Shown piece by piece: positions 26,930 to 34,698 of a DNA stretch of 64,000 bases (positions are counted from its first letter, which is position 1; each line of letters opens with the position of its first letter). The DNA is taken from positions 1 to 64,000 of the forward strand of contig NZ_JASHKQ010000010.1 of the NCBI RefSeq assembly GCF_030056795.1, read 5' to 3'. The position numbers and the translations under genes were made by a program. Source of the stretch: Rhodococcus sp. IEGM 1381 (lineage in GTDB: Bacteria > Actinomycetota > Actinomycetes > Mycobacteriales > Mycobacteriaceae). The notes beneath the pieces were generated by a model. It had not been told where the DNA came from. It ran no database searches and saw only the letters and a program-made list of their open reading frames with translations.

Positions 26930-27280
26930 TTGATGCCGCTTCCTTCTGAGTCAGGAAGGACGCATGTCATACCCAAGAAAATCGATCCAGAGGTCCGCTC
27001 GAGGGCCCTGTGGTTGCTGGAAGCACACGGCGCGGAATACGCCTCGGTGACCGCCGCGGCGGAGGCGATCGCCAAGCAAGTCGGTGTCGGCCAGGAGACG
27101 GTGCGGCGCTGGGCCCTGCAAGCCCAGGTCGACCAAGGCGCCCGCGCCGGCACTACGTCGAAGGAATCGGCGGAGATCAAAAAGCTCAAAGCCGAGAACA
27201 AGCAGCTGCGCGAGGACGTCGCGATCCTCAAAGCTGCGACAACTTTCTTCGCGGGGGAACTCGACCCCCGCAACCGATGA
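26930..27280 (+). CDS. IS3-family OrfA (helix-turn-helix subunit)
   Basis: About 116 residues: IPKKIDPEVRSRALWLLEAH, then SVTAAAEAIAKQVGVGQETV helix-turn-helix, then a leucine-zipper helix (IKKLKAENKQLREDVAILKA) and the typical end ATTFFAGELDPRNR. The start is odd: the ATG at 26963 with AGGAAGG upstream, where IS3 OrfA would start, is out of frame with the rest; the working frame only reaches a TTG/ATG at 26930/26933 within the terminal repeat. A small indel at the original start is likely. The stop overlaps the orfB ATG by 4 bp. Confidence 0.8.
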   Translation: MMPLPSESGRTHVIPKKIDPEVRSRALWLLEAHGAEYASVTAAAEAIAKQVGVGQETVRRWALQAQVDQGARAGTTSKESAEIKKLKAENKQLREDVAILKAATTFFAGELDPRNR

Positions 27281-27469
27281 TCATCGCTTTCATAGATTCG
27301 TTGCGTGCCAACGGTTCTGCGGTCGAGTCGATCTGCCGAGTCCTGAGTGATCAGGGCTGCAAGATCGCCGCGAGAACCTACCGAGCATGGCGAGTACGCA
27401 CGCCGGCTGCGCGCACCGTCTCCGACGCCCACGTCGTCGACGCGGTCAGGGAGGTCGTGTGGAACACCG

Positions 27470-27495
27470 TCCCCCGCAAGCGGGAGGTGCCCCCA
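27470..27495 (+). repeat. Short palindromic repeat, copy 1, inside orfB
   Basis: The core CCCCCGCAAGCGGGAGG (27471-27487) is an inverted repeat with the centre AA, flanked on the right by TGCCCCCA. The identical 17-base core occurs again at 27965-27981. In this copy the insertion keeps the transposase frame open. Confidence 0.75.
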
Positions 27496-27963
27496 GCAGA
27501 CGGCCGGCGGAAGATGACACCGGAAGGGTTGTACGGGAGGGTGAAGATGCGCGCACATCTGGACCGGACCGCGATCCCCGGGGTGTCCTACGGTGCGGTC
27601 GATCGTGCGATGAAAACGCTCTGCCACAACGGTATTCGACGAGCGAAGGGAATCAGAACCACAATCCGATCGGCCGACGGCGTGCGAGCGGGCGACCTGC
27701 TCAACCGGCAGTTCAGCGCTGCTGAACCGAACCGAGTGTGGGTCACCGACTTCACATATTGCCGAACGTGGGCCGGGTGGGTGTACGTGGTGTTCATCAT
27801 CGACGTGTTCTCCCGCAGGATCGTCGCCTGGCATGCATCGATGTCGAAGACTGTGGACCTGGTGACGATCCCGCTTCGGATGGCCCTGTGGCAACGCAAG
27901 AGGGAGGGTCATTCAGTGAAAGCTGCTGAGCTGATACATCATTCGGACTCCGGCAGCCAGTAC

Positions 27964-27988
27964 GCCCCCGCAAGCGGGAGGGACCCCA
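27964..27988 (+). repeat. Short palindromic repeat, copy 2, at the truncation point of orfB
   Basis: Same 17-base core as copy 1, followed by GACCCCA. It begins immediately after the conserved SDSGSQY motif of the transposase and marks where IS3 homology ends. It may be a small non-autonomous element or a recombination hot spot. Confidence 0.75.
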
Positions 27989-28078
27989 GTCGGTCATGCT
28001 GACCGAAAGGCGGGTTTCGGCAGGATCCTGTTCCGTGGTCGCCAAATGGAGCCACTCCACGCTGTGAAAGGACGATCC

Positions 28079-29224
28079 ATGCACGAGGTCTCACGCCGCG
28101 CCGAGGTCATCGGTGGCGGAATCGGCGGGTTGACTGCCGCTGCGGCCCTAGCTCGCCAGGGCTGGTCGGTGACGTTGCACGAGCGAGATACCGAGATTCG
28201 GGCCTTCGGGTCCGGAATCTACCTGTGGAGCAACGGGATGGCCGTCCTCGACCGTCTCGGAGTGCTCGAGAAGGTCATCCGCGGTGCCCACTGCGGACGC
28301 GCGATCGAGACACGTAACAATCGAAACTCGACAGTCGCATCGGTACCGGTGAATTCGCCCGGGGGAGTGAGAGTACTGACCGTGCTGCGCGAAAACCTCA
28401 TCAACGGGCTCGTCGATGCATGTCACGCATCCGGTGTCCGGTTCGAATCGAATTCCGCAGCCAAGTCCGTGGAACCGGAGGGGTCGGTGACGTTCGCAGA
28501 TGGCCGGACCGAGTTCGCCGACCTGGTCGTCGTGGCGGACGGGGTCGGGTCGAGACTGCGCGACCGGCTCGGACTGTTGCGCCAACGCCGTAGCCTCGAC
28601 CAGCGCTGCGCACGGGTGTTGATCGATCGGGCCCCGGGTCTTGTTCCCGCCGGCGACGAAGCGAACTACATCGAGTACATGTCCGGTAAGCGATTCGTGC
28701 TCTACACACCGAGCAGCGCCACCCAGGTCTACATCGCTTTCGTCTGTCCAGCAGCGGACTTCGCGGCGCAGGGAGATGTTCTTCCGCGTGACGAGTGGAT
28801 CCGGTCGTTTCCGCACCTACGCCCCCTCGTCGAGGCGGTGGTCGGTGATCTGCGATGGGACGACTTCGAACAGGTGGAACTAGAAACCTGGTCGACAGGA
28901 AAGGTTGCAGTACTCGGCGATGCAGCCCACGCGCAGCCCCCATATCTCGGGCAGGGCGGAGGATGCGCGATGACCAACGCCTTCGGGCTCGCTCATGCAG
29001 TCACCCACACCGAGGGCTCGCTCCGCGACGCACTGACGAGCTGGGAAGCCACGGAACGTCCCCTCATCGAGCACACCCAGCGGTTCTCGTATCGAGTCGG
29101 GCAGTTGAACAATGTGCCGGACCTTCCCCGTACGGCGTTGTTGACCGTACTGGGTCGATCCTCGGCAGTGGGGCGTTCGCGTCTGCGCGCGGCCACAGCA
29201 CTTCCGACGGGCTGCTCCGCCTAG
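28079..29224 (+). CDS. FAD-dependent monooxygenase (aromatic hydroxylase type)
   Basis: 381 residues of the group A flavoprotein hydroxylase family: FAD-binding VIGGGIGGLTAAAAL at the N-terminus, the DG-type motif VVVADGVGSRLRDR in the middle and GDAAHAQPPYLGQGGG towards the C-terminus. Similar to salicylate- and 6-hydroxynicotinate-type hydroxylases, using NAD(P)H and O2. The ATG at 28079 follows GAAAGGA by six bases. It is a single gene between the truncated IS3 element and a strong terminator at 29233-29271. The IS may have removed its former upstream neighbours. Substrate unknown. Confidence 0.88.
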   Translation: MHEVSRRAEVIGGGIGGLTAAAALARQGWSVTLHERDTEIRAFGSGIYLWSNGMAVLDRLGVLEKVIRGAHCGRAIETRNNRNSTVASVPVNSPGGVRVLTVLRENLINGLVDACHASGVRFESNSAAKSVEPEGSVTFADGRTEFADLVVVADGVGSRLRDRLGLLRQRRSLDQRCARVLIDRAPGLVPAGDEANYIEYMSGKRFVLYTPSSATQVYIAFVCPAADFAAQGDVLPRDEWIRSFPHLRPLVEAVVGDLRWDDFEQVELETWSTGKVAVLGDAAHAQPPYLGQGGGCAMTNAFGLAHAVTHTEGSLRDALTSWEATERPLIEHTQRFSYRVGQLNNVPDLPRTALLTVLGRSSAVGRSRLRAATALPTGCSA

Positions 29225-29232
29225 ACGAGCAA

Positions 29233-29271
29233 ACGAGCGGCCCGGACGTGCGATACGTCCGGGCCGCTCGT
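29233..29271. terminator. Perfect 17-bp stem-loop, bidirectional terminator
   Basis: ACGAGCGGCCCGGACGT pairs exactly with its complement across a 5-nt loop GCGAT. It lies between the convergent FAD monooxygenase (stop 29224) and the opp-operon tail (stop 29287). The stem is GC-rich with no long U-run, as is usual in actinobacteria, and should stop transcription from both sides. Confidence 0.88.
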
Positions 29272-29286
29272 CGTTCGGCTGAGTGG

Positions 29287-30345
29287 CTACGACGCCAGGG
29301 CCTTCTCGACCGCCTCGACGATGTCCCGCCAGATCTCCGAACCAGGATCGATGACGTGGAAGTGCCCACCCGGTCCCTCGATGGACTCGACGTCGTCGGA
29401 ACCCGCGGCCGCAGCCGCGTAGTACTCACGACTGATCTCGAGCAGGTTCGGGTCGTCGGAGACTGCGCACACCACCAGGTGGGGGACATCGAGGGGAAGG
29501 CGTGCAATGGGTGACGAGGCGTCGTACGCCCCGCGAGCATCGGCGTAGCGTGCGCCGATGGCATTGGACACCGCACCCTCGCCGAGCCATCGTTCGTCAC
29601 CGAGTTTGAGATCCAACACGCCTGCGAGGCTGACGGCCAACGCGGGCGTCACGGCCGCGTCGACGGTGTCGGCGGCGAGGCGCAGCGCAAGCTGCCCGCC
29701 TGCGGAGTGTCCGAGCACGACGATCCTGCTCAGATCCAGGGCGTCCGGTCCCGATGCCAAAGCCGCGAACGCCGCAGCGACGTCGCTGGTCATGGTGTCC
29801 CAGCCGTGCTCGTCGGGGCGACGGTATTCGATGTTCCACGTGGCATACCCACGAGCGGTCAGGTCGACGGCCATCGCATCCATGAGATCGAACTCCCACC
29901 GCGACCGCCAGTACCCACCGTGGATGAGCACGGCGACTGGGAACGGTCCCTCGCCGTCGGGCAGCCGCAATTCGACGCGTTGCTCGCGGTGCTCGCCGTA
30001 CTCGACGATGGTGCCGGGGTGGAAGCGATGGAAGTAGACACTGTCGATGGCGAACCGGAGGCCATCGAGACCGCGCGCACGAATGTGGGTACGAATCCCG
30101 TCGGAACGATCCGGCGGGCACTGCCCGAGATCGACCCGTACGACATTGCTGTACGACGCCGTGTCGACGGTTGATCCGGCACCGGGCACGACGATGACCT
30201 CGCCGGAGCCAGTAGGGGATTGGACGATTCCGCCGGTCAGGCCGCGGGCGGCGAGCGCCCGGGCGACCAGCTCTTCTGCGGTACGCAGGTCCGCGAAGAC
30301 TCCGGGAGCCGCGACGATGTCAATGTTCTTCGAAATGTCGGTCAC
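29287..30345 (-). CDS. Alpha/beta-hydrolase with HGGYW motif, candidate formamidase/esterase
   Basis: 352 residues. The C-terminal ~240 form an alpha/beta-hydrolase with IHGGYWRSRWEF (HGGYW about 142-146), nucleophile LGHSAGG (Ser about 214) and a late His in GGHFHVID. The H-G-G-x-W oxyanion motif is the hallmark of kynurenine formamidase and related esterases. The first ~110 residues are an additional domain I do not recognise. It overlaps the luciferase-like gene by 4 bp and ends the opp operon, so its direct role probably lies there. It is nevertheless the only candidate for the missing kynurenine formamidase of the tryptophan cluster at 41-52 kb. Confidence 0.75.
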   Translation of the reverse strand: MTDISKNIDIVAAPGVFADLRTAEELVARALAARGLTGGIVQSPTGSGEVIVVPGAGSTVDTASYSNVVRVDLGQCPPDRSDGIRTHIRARGLDGLRFAIDSVYFHRFHPGTIVEYGEHREQRVELRLPDGEGPFPVAVLIHGGYWRSRWEFDLMDAMAVDLTARGYATWNIEYRRPDEHGWDTMTSDVAAAFAALASGPDALDLSRIVVLGHSAGGQLALRLAADTVDAAVTPALAVSLAGVLDLKLGDERWLGEGAVSNAIGARYADARGAYDASSPIARLPLDVPHLVVCAVSDDPNLLEISREYYAAAAAGSDDVESIEGPGGHFHVIDPGSEIWRDIVEAVEKALAS

Positions 30346-31370
30346 AGTGCCACCGCACTTCTGGCTGCCTGCAGCTGGGGCAGGACGTGTTCGCCGAGTA
30401 CCTCGATGCCCCGATCGTCGGTCAAACCCTGAGGGGTGCCGAAATCGATGCGGTGCACACCGGCGTCGATGAGCTTCTGCGCCTGGGCGGCGACCTGGTC
30501 GGGATCACCGGAGAACGCGAACAGGTCGAGAAGATCGTCCGGGATCAATCGGCCGGCTCCGTCGTGATCACCGTCGGCGACGAACGCTTTGACGCGATCG
30601 AGCAGATCGGTCGGGATCTCCACCGTCGGATCGAGTTCGGCCACGACGGCCAGATACATCGCGACTTCGCGTCGGGCCTTGGCGCGTGCTGCCGGGCCGT
30701 CGAGATCGACGACGGTGACGGCGCCGAGCACGATGCGCGTCTGACCCACGACCCTGCCGGCCTTGATCTCACCGGGGGCGAGGCGGGCACGCATGATGTC
30801 CACCATGGCGGGGTTCGCCGTTCCGCCGATCTTGATCTCGTCGGCGATACCGCCTGCCAACGCCGACGCCTTCGGTCCCCACACGCCCATCAGCAGGGGC
30901 GGACGAGCTCGCGCGATCGGAAAGCGGGGTGTGACGCCGTCGGCCAGGCGGAAGTGCTTGCCTTCGAAGCCGCGTCCCTTGCCCTCGAGCAGGGTGTATA
31001 CGTACTCGATCACCTCGGCGAGGTACCCGAGCGGACTCGGTTGCGCCAATCCGACGTCACCGAGCCAGGTTCCGCGTGCGAGTCCGAAGTACGCCCGACC
31101 GTTCGACGCGAGATCGAGGGCCGCGAGTTGGCCGGCGATCTCGTAGGGGTGCATCGAGTATGGGTTCCAGCACGCCGGTCCGAGACGAACCCGATCGGTG
31201 GCTGCCGCCATCTCGAGCAGGGGGAAGATCGGCGGGGAGAACATCAGATCGGAGAAGACACTGATGACGTCGAAGTCGTAGCGTTCCGCGATCGCCGCGA
31301 GGCGCCCGTACTCTCCTGCGGGTTTGTCGCCCTGGATACCGAGGCCGAATTCGACTGCAGGAGTGCTCAC
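30342..31370 (-). CDS. Luciferase-like (LLM class) flavin oxidoreductase
   Basis: About 342 residues. A TIM-barrel luciferase-like monooxygenase: VEFGLGIQGDKPAGEYGRLA, RVRLGPACWNPYSMHPYEIA, FGLARGTW and GVWGPKASALAGGIADE are typical of F420-dependent members such as methylene-H4MPT-reductase-like proteins; an FMN enzyme cannot be excluded. The GTG start at 31370 overlaps the TIGR04076-like gene stop by 4 bp. It probably oxidises the compound imported by the neighbouring ABC transporter. Confidence 0.85.
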   Translation of the reverse strand: MSTPAVEFGLGIQGDKPAGEYGRLAAIAERYDFDVISVFSDLMFSPPIFPLLEMAAATDRVRLGPACWNPYSMHPYEIAGQLAALDLASNGRAYFGLARGTWLGDVGLAQPSPLGYLAEVIEYVYTLLEGKGRGFEGKHFRLADGVTPRFPIARARPPLLMGVWGPKASALAGGIADEIKIGGTANPAMVDIMRARLAPGEIKAGRVVGQTRIVLGAVTVVDLDGPAARAKARREVAMYLAVVAELDPTVEIPTDLLDRVKAFVADGDHDGAGRLIPDDLLDLFAFSGDPDQVAAQAQKLIDAGVHRIDFGTPQGLTDDRGIEVLGEHVLPQLQAARSAVAL

Positions 31371-31717
31371 GTCAGGTCCTCGGACCGCAGCTGGCACTTT
31401 CCGGTGCGCTCGATACGCATGATCAACCGTTCTTCGGGATCTGGGCACGCGACCAGCGAATCTTTGTTCATCCAGTCGTCGGCGGGGAGGTCACGTTGCT
31501 TGGCCGAGAGCATCGGCAGGATGGCTGCGAAGGCGTACATGCAGAAGTGCTTGCCTTCCGGCAGCCGCATCTCGTTGGAGCGAACGATGTCGATATAGTC
31601 GTCGACCATCATTCCGCACACGGAGCGACCTTCGATTCGGTCGACATGGATGCGCAGGTCGTACAACTCCATGTCCGTTCCGGAGTCTGGGGTTGGGTCT
31701 TGTTGCGCGGTGCTCAT
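31367..31717 (-). CDS. Small TIGR04076-like protein
   Basis: 116 residues. YDLRIHVDRIEGRSVCGMMV, PEGKHFCMYAFAAILPMLSA and the late VACPDPEERLIMRIER match the pattern of small proteins of the TIGR04076 type, which keep a conserved Cys, a C-x-x-A segment and CPDP. No activity is known to me for this family. The ATG at 31717 lies 35 bp after the ABC ATPase stop; the gene overlaps the luciferase-like gene by 4 bp. A partner or scaffold role for that oxidoreductase is inference. Confidence 0.7.
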   Translation of the reverse strand: MSTAQQDPTPDSGTDMELYDLRIHVDRIEGRSVCGMMVDDYIDIVRSNEMRLPEGKHFCMYAFAAILPMLSAKQRDLPADDWMNKDSLVACPDPEERLIMRIERTGKCQLRSEDLT

Positions 31718-31752
31718 AGGGTGGTGCACTCCTCGAATGTGTAGAGAATGTG

Positions 31753-32706
31753 TCAGCGGGTCGACGCAAGTGCCGGCGTGTCGGTCAACCAGCAGGCGAC
31801 CTGACCGGGGCCGTCGACCAGCAAGGTCGGTTCGGTACGGCACGCATCGAACGCGTGCGCACAGCGTGGGGCGAAGCTGCAACCGCTCGGCCGGTTGCTG
31901 GGGTCGGGAACCTCACCCGCGAGCGTCTGGGGGAGTCCGACTCCAGCTTCGACCCGCGGGATCGCTGCGATCAATGCTTCGGTGTACGGATGCTTGGGAT
32001 CTCTCCAGAGTCGTTCCGTCGGTGCAGCTTCGACGACCCTGCCCAGGTACATCACCGCCGTGACGTCGGCGATATGACGGACCAGCGACAGGTCGTGCGA
32101 GATGAACAGCATCCCGACGCCGAGCTCCTTGACCAGCTCGGTCAGCGTGTTCACGACCTGCACCTGAGACGACGCGTCGAGGGCAGTGACAGGTTCGTCG
32201 GCGATGAGCACCGACGGTTCGGCGACCAGGGCGCGCGCGATGGCGATGCGTTGGAGCTGACCACCGGAGAACTGGTGCGGGTACCGGGTGACGGCCGAAC
32301 TCGGCATGCCGACCCGATCGAGCTGCGCCAGTGCACGATCGCGACGCGCACTGCCTCGAACATCGGCGGGTACGCCGTCCATCAACTGCTCGCCGACGCG
32401 GCGCCGGGGATTGAGGGAGGAATACGGATTCTGGAACACCATCTGCAGACCGAGTTGGGCTGCCGAGCGCTTGCGCCACCCCAACGGTCGGACGCGGTCG
32501 CCGGCCAGGGTGACGGTGCCCGATGCGGGTTCGATCAACCCCGATGCGACCCGGGCCAGCGAGGATTTTCCGCAGCCGGATTCGCCCACCAGGCCGACGA
32601 TCTGACCCGGAGCGACGGTCAGCGAGACGCCGTCGACGGCCCGAACAATCGAGCCCGACGACGACTTGTATTCGACGGCAACGTCGTTCATTTGTAGTGC
32701 GGTCAC
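31753..32706 (-). CDS. Oligopeptide-type ABC transporter ATPase, OppF-like
   Basis: About 317 residues. Walker A GESGCGKSS, signature SGGQLQRIAIARAL, Walker B VLIADEP and H-loop ISHDL are intact, followed by the Cys-bearing oligo/dipeptide extension (SGCSFAPRCAHA). The GTG at 32706 overlaps the OppD-like stop by 4 bp and follows GGAGAAG. Works as the second ATPase of a peptide/nickel-class importer. Confidence 0.92.
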   Translation of the reverse strand: MTALQMNDVAVEYKSSSGSIVRAVDGVSLTVAPGQIVGLVGESGCGKSSLARVASGLIEPASGTVTLAGDRVRPLGWRKRSAAQLGLQMVFQNPYSSLNPRRRVGEQLMDGVPADVRGSARRDRALAQLDRVGMPSSAVTRYPHQFSGGQLQRIAIARALVAEPSVLIADEPVTALDASSQVQVVNTLTELVKELGVGMLFISHDLSLVRHIADVTAVMYLGRVVEAAPTERLWRDPKHPYTEALIAAIPRVEAGVGLPQTLAGEVPDPSNRPSGCSFAPRCAHAFDACRTEPTLLVDGPGQVACWLTDTPALASTR

Positions 32707-33782
32707 GACTTCTCCTTCGATGGTGTCGCTGTGGCGGGACTGTGTACCGCGCAGGCCGCGCTGTGGAAGATGCTGGGCATCCGCAGGCTCTCGATGCGAG
32801 GTACCCGAGCGAGTGGCGGCACCACGGGTGCGCAGACGTCCTCGACGTCGGGGCACCGCGGCGCGAACGGGCAGCCCTCGGGAGCCGTGGACGCCGTGAC
32901 CGGCTGACCGGCGATGGGTGTCAGCTCGGCGCGGACACCATCGACGTCGGACGTCTCCGGTCGTGCTTTCAACAACGCGCGGGTGTACGGATGCCGTGGG
33001 TTGCGCAGCAGCTCCTCGGTCGGCGCGGTTTCGAGGACCCGTCCGGCGTAGAAGACGTAGGTGCGTTCGGCCAGGGCGGCCAACACCCCGAGATCGTGCG
33101 TGATGAACACGACGGACAGGTCCATCTCCCGGCTCAGACGCTGGAACAGATGCAGAATGCCCGCCTGCACGGTGACGTCGAGTGCCGTGGTCGGCTCGTC
33201 CGCGATCACCAACTTCGGTTCCGCGGCGAGAGCGATGGCGATGGCGATGCGTTGACGCATGCCTCCGGAGAACTGGTGTGGGTAGTTCTTCAGCGCGTTC
33301 TTCGGATCCGGGATGCGCACCTGTTCCAGCAGTTCGACGGCTCGAGCTTTCGCAGCGGACTTGCTCAGACCGAGATGCACTCGCATGTGCTCGGTCAGCT
33401 GCGACCCGACCGTGAGCATCGGATGCAGGGCAGCAGTGGGATCCTGGAACACCATCGCGATCTCGCCGCCGCGGAGCCGTTGCCAGCCCTTGCGGTCGAG
33501 GGAGTTCAGGTCCGTTCCGTCGAACGTGATGGTGCCTCGGGTCGCCGCACCGTCGGGAAGAAGGTTGAGCAGGGCGCGTCCGGTCATACTCTTGCCGGAC
33601 CCGGACTCACCTGCGACGCCGACGATCTCACCGCGGCCGACGGAGAGATTCACGTCGGCGAGGACGTCGAACGCGCCGTCGACGCTGGGCAGGCTGACGC
33701 CGACGCCGTCGAGAGTGAGCAGCGGCGGTGCAGTCGTGGCCGTGTCGGCCGGAGCCGGTGTGGCGTATGCGGAACCGATCAT
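32703..33782 (-). CDS. Oligopeptide-type ABC transporter ATPase, OppD-like
   Basis: 359 residues. Walker A GESGSGKSM, signature SGGMRQRIAIAIAL, Walker B LVIADEPTTALD, H-loop ITHDL, and the oligopeptide extension with CPFAPRCPDVEDVC. Begins one base after the OppC-like stop. First of the two ATPases that energise the importer. Confidence 0.93.
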   Translation of the reverse strand: MIGSAYATPAPADTATTAPPLLTLDGVGVSLPSVDGAFDVLADVNLSVGRGEIVGVAGESGSGKSMTGRALLNLLPDGAATRGTITFDGTDLNSLDRKGWQRLRGGEIAMVFQDPTAALHPMLTVGSQLTEHMRVHLGLSKSAAKARAVELLEQVRIPDPKNALKNYPHQFSGGMRQRIAIAIALAAEPKLVIADEPTTALDVTVQAGILHLFQRLSREMDLSVVFITHDLGVLAALAERTYVFYAGRVLETAPTEELLRNPRHPYTRALLKARPETSDVDGVRAELTPIAGQPVTASTAPEGCPFAPRCPDVEDVCAPVVPPLARVPRIESLRMPSIFHSAACAVHSPATATPSKEKS

Positions 33783-33783
33783 G

Positions 33784-34698
33784 TCAGCGACCTCCGAGAG
33801 AATGCGGATCGAGTCGATCGCGAAGTGCGTCGCCGATGACGTTGCACGCCAGGACGACTGTCAGAATGGCGAGCCCGGGGAAGACGCTGACCCACCAGCG
33901 GCTGATGTCGTTGGTGCCGAGCGCGATCATCGCGCCCCACTCCGGAGCGGGTGGCCTCGGTCCGAGACCGAGGAACGACAGCGCGGCGAGCAGCAGGATG
34001 GCGTTGCCGACCTCGAGGGTGGCTAGCACGATCGCGGGGCCGACACTGTTGGGCAAGACATCACGCCGCAACGCCTTGATCGGCCCGACGCCGAGCATGC
34101 GGGAGACGTTCAGGTAGTCCTCGTTGCGGGTGCTGAGCACGGCGCCGCGGATGACGCGGGCGTACACGGGCCAGGAGACGATCACCAGCGCGAGCACCGC
34201 GTTGCGCGTGCTCGGTCCGAAAGCGGCGGTGACGGCCATGGCCAGGATGATCTGCGGGAAGGCGAACACGAGGTCCGTCAGCCGCATGATCCCCTCGTCG
34301 ACGAATCGACCGATGTAGCCGGCGATCATGCCGAGCAGTCCGCCCACCACGAGCGAGGCTGCCACGATCGACAGTGCGAGGGGGATCGACAACCGCGCAC
34401 CGTAGATGACGCGGGAGAGCACGTCGCGGCCGAGTTCGTCGGTACCGAAGAGGTGTTCGGCGCTCGGACTCGCGTAGATGTTCGATGTCTGTTCGAGTGG
34501 GCCGAACGGTGCGAGCAGTGGCGCGAAGGCCGCAATGAACGCCCATCCGCTCGCGATGATCAGTGCTGCGACGACCACCGGCTGGCGCCAGATCTTGCTG
34601 GCTTCGGTCTTCTTCGGCCACCACCGACGAGGTTTGCGGCCCTTGGTGATACGGGTGGCGGGTGCGTCGGCTGCGGCTCTGGAGTCGGTCAGTGTCAT
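33784..34698 (-). CDS. Oligopeptide-type ABC transporter permease, OppC-like
   Basis: 304 residues. N-terminal OppC domain (HLFGTDELGRDVLSRVIYGA), about six membrane segments, and the EAA loop YLNVSRMLGVGPIKALRRDV. The ATG at 34698 overlaps the OppB-like stop by 4 bp; the long open frame further upstream is a shadow. Forms the membrane channel with OppB. Confidence 0.92.
   Translation of the reverse strand: MTLTDSRAAADAPATRITKGRKPRRWWPKKTEASKIWRQPVVVAALIIASGWAFIAAFAPLLAPFGPLEQTSNIYASPSAEHLFGTDELGRDVLSRVIYGARLSIPLALSIVAASLVVGGLLGMIAGYIGRFVDEGIMRLTDLVFAFPQIILAMAVTAAFGPSTRNAVLALVIVSWPVYARVIRGAVLSTRNEDYLNVSRMLGVGPIKALRRDVLPNSVGPAIVLATLEVGNAILLLAALSFLGLGPRPPAPEWGAMIALGTNDISRWWVSVFPGLAILTVVLACNVIGDALRDRLDPHSLGGR

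Larger units (their letters stand above)
26915..27990 (+). mobile_element. IS3-family insertion sequence, right end lost
   Basis: A left terminal sequence TGAAGCACCCCAGGTTT (26915-26931) starts with TG as IS3 elements do, followed by the two usual overlapping genes orfA and orfB. No matching inverted repeat (AAACCTGGGGTGCTTCA) is seen downstream, and orfB breaks off at the HHSDSGSQY motif exactly where a short palindromic repeat begins. The element is therefore 3'-truncated and should not be autonomous. It separates the mce island from the FAD monooxygenase and opp regions. Confidence 0.85.
27277..28002 (+). pseudogene. IS3-family OrfB transposase, truncated and carrying an in-frame insertion
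   Basis: From the ATG at 27277 it reads as an IS3 OrfB: MIIAFIDSLRANGSAVESIC, MTPEGLYGRVKM, the first catalytic Asp in VWVTDFTYCRTW, and the second in HHSDSGSQY. The domain then ends in APASGRDPSRSC and a stop, so the third catalytic residue (Glu of the ALAE-type motif) is missing. A copy of the same palindromic repeat also lies in frame at 27470-27495, adding about nine residues (VPRKREVPPA) between two conserved blocks. An inactive transposase is expected. Confidence 0.8.
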
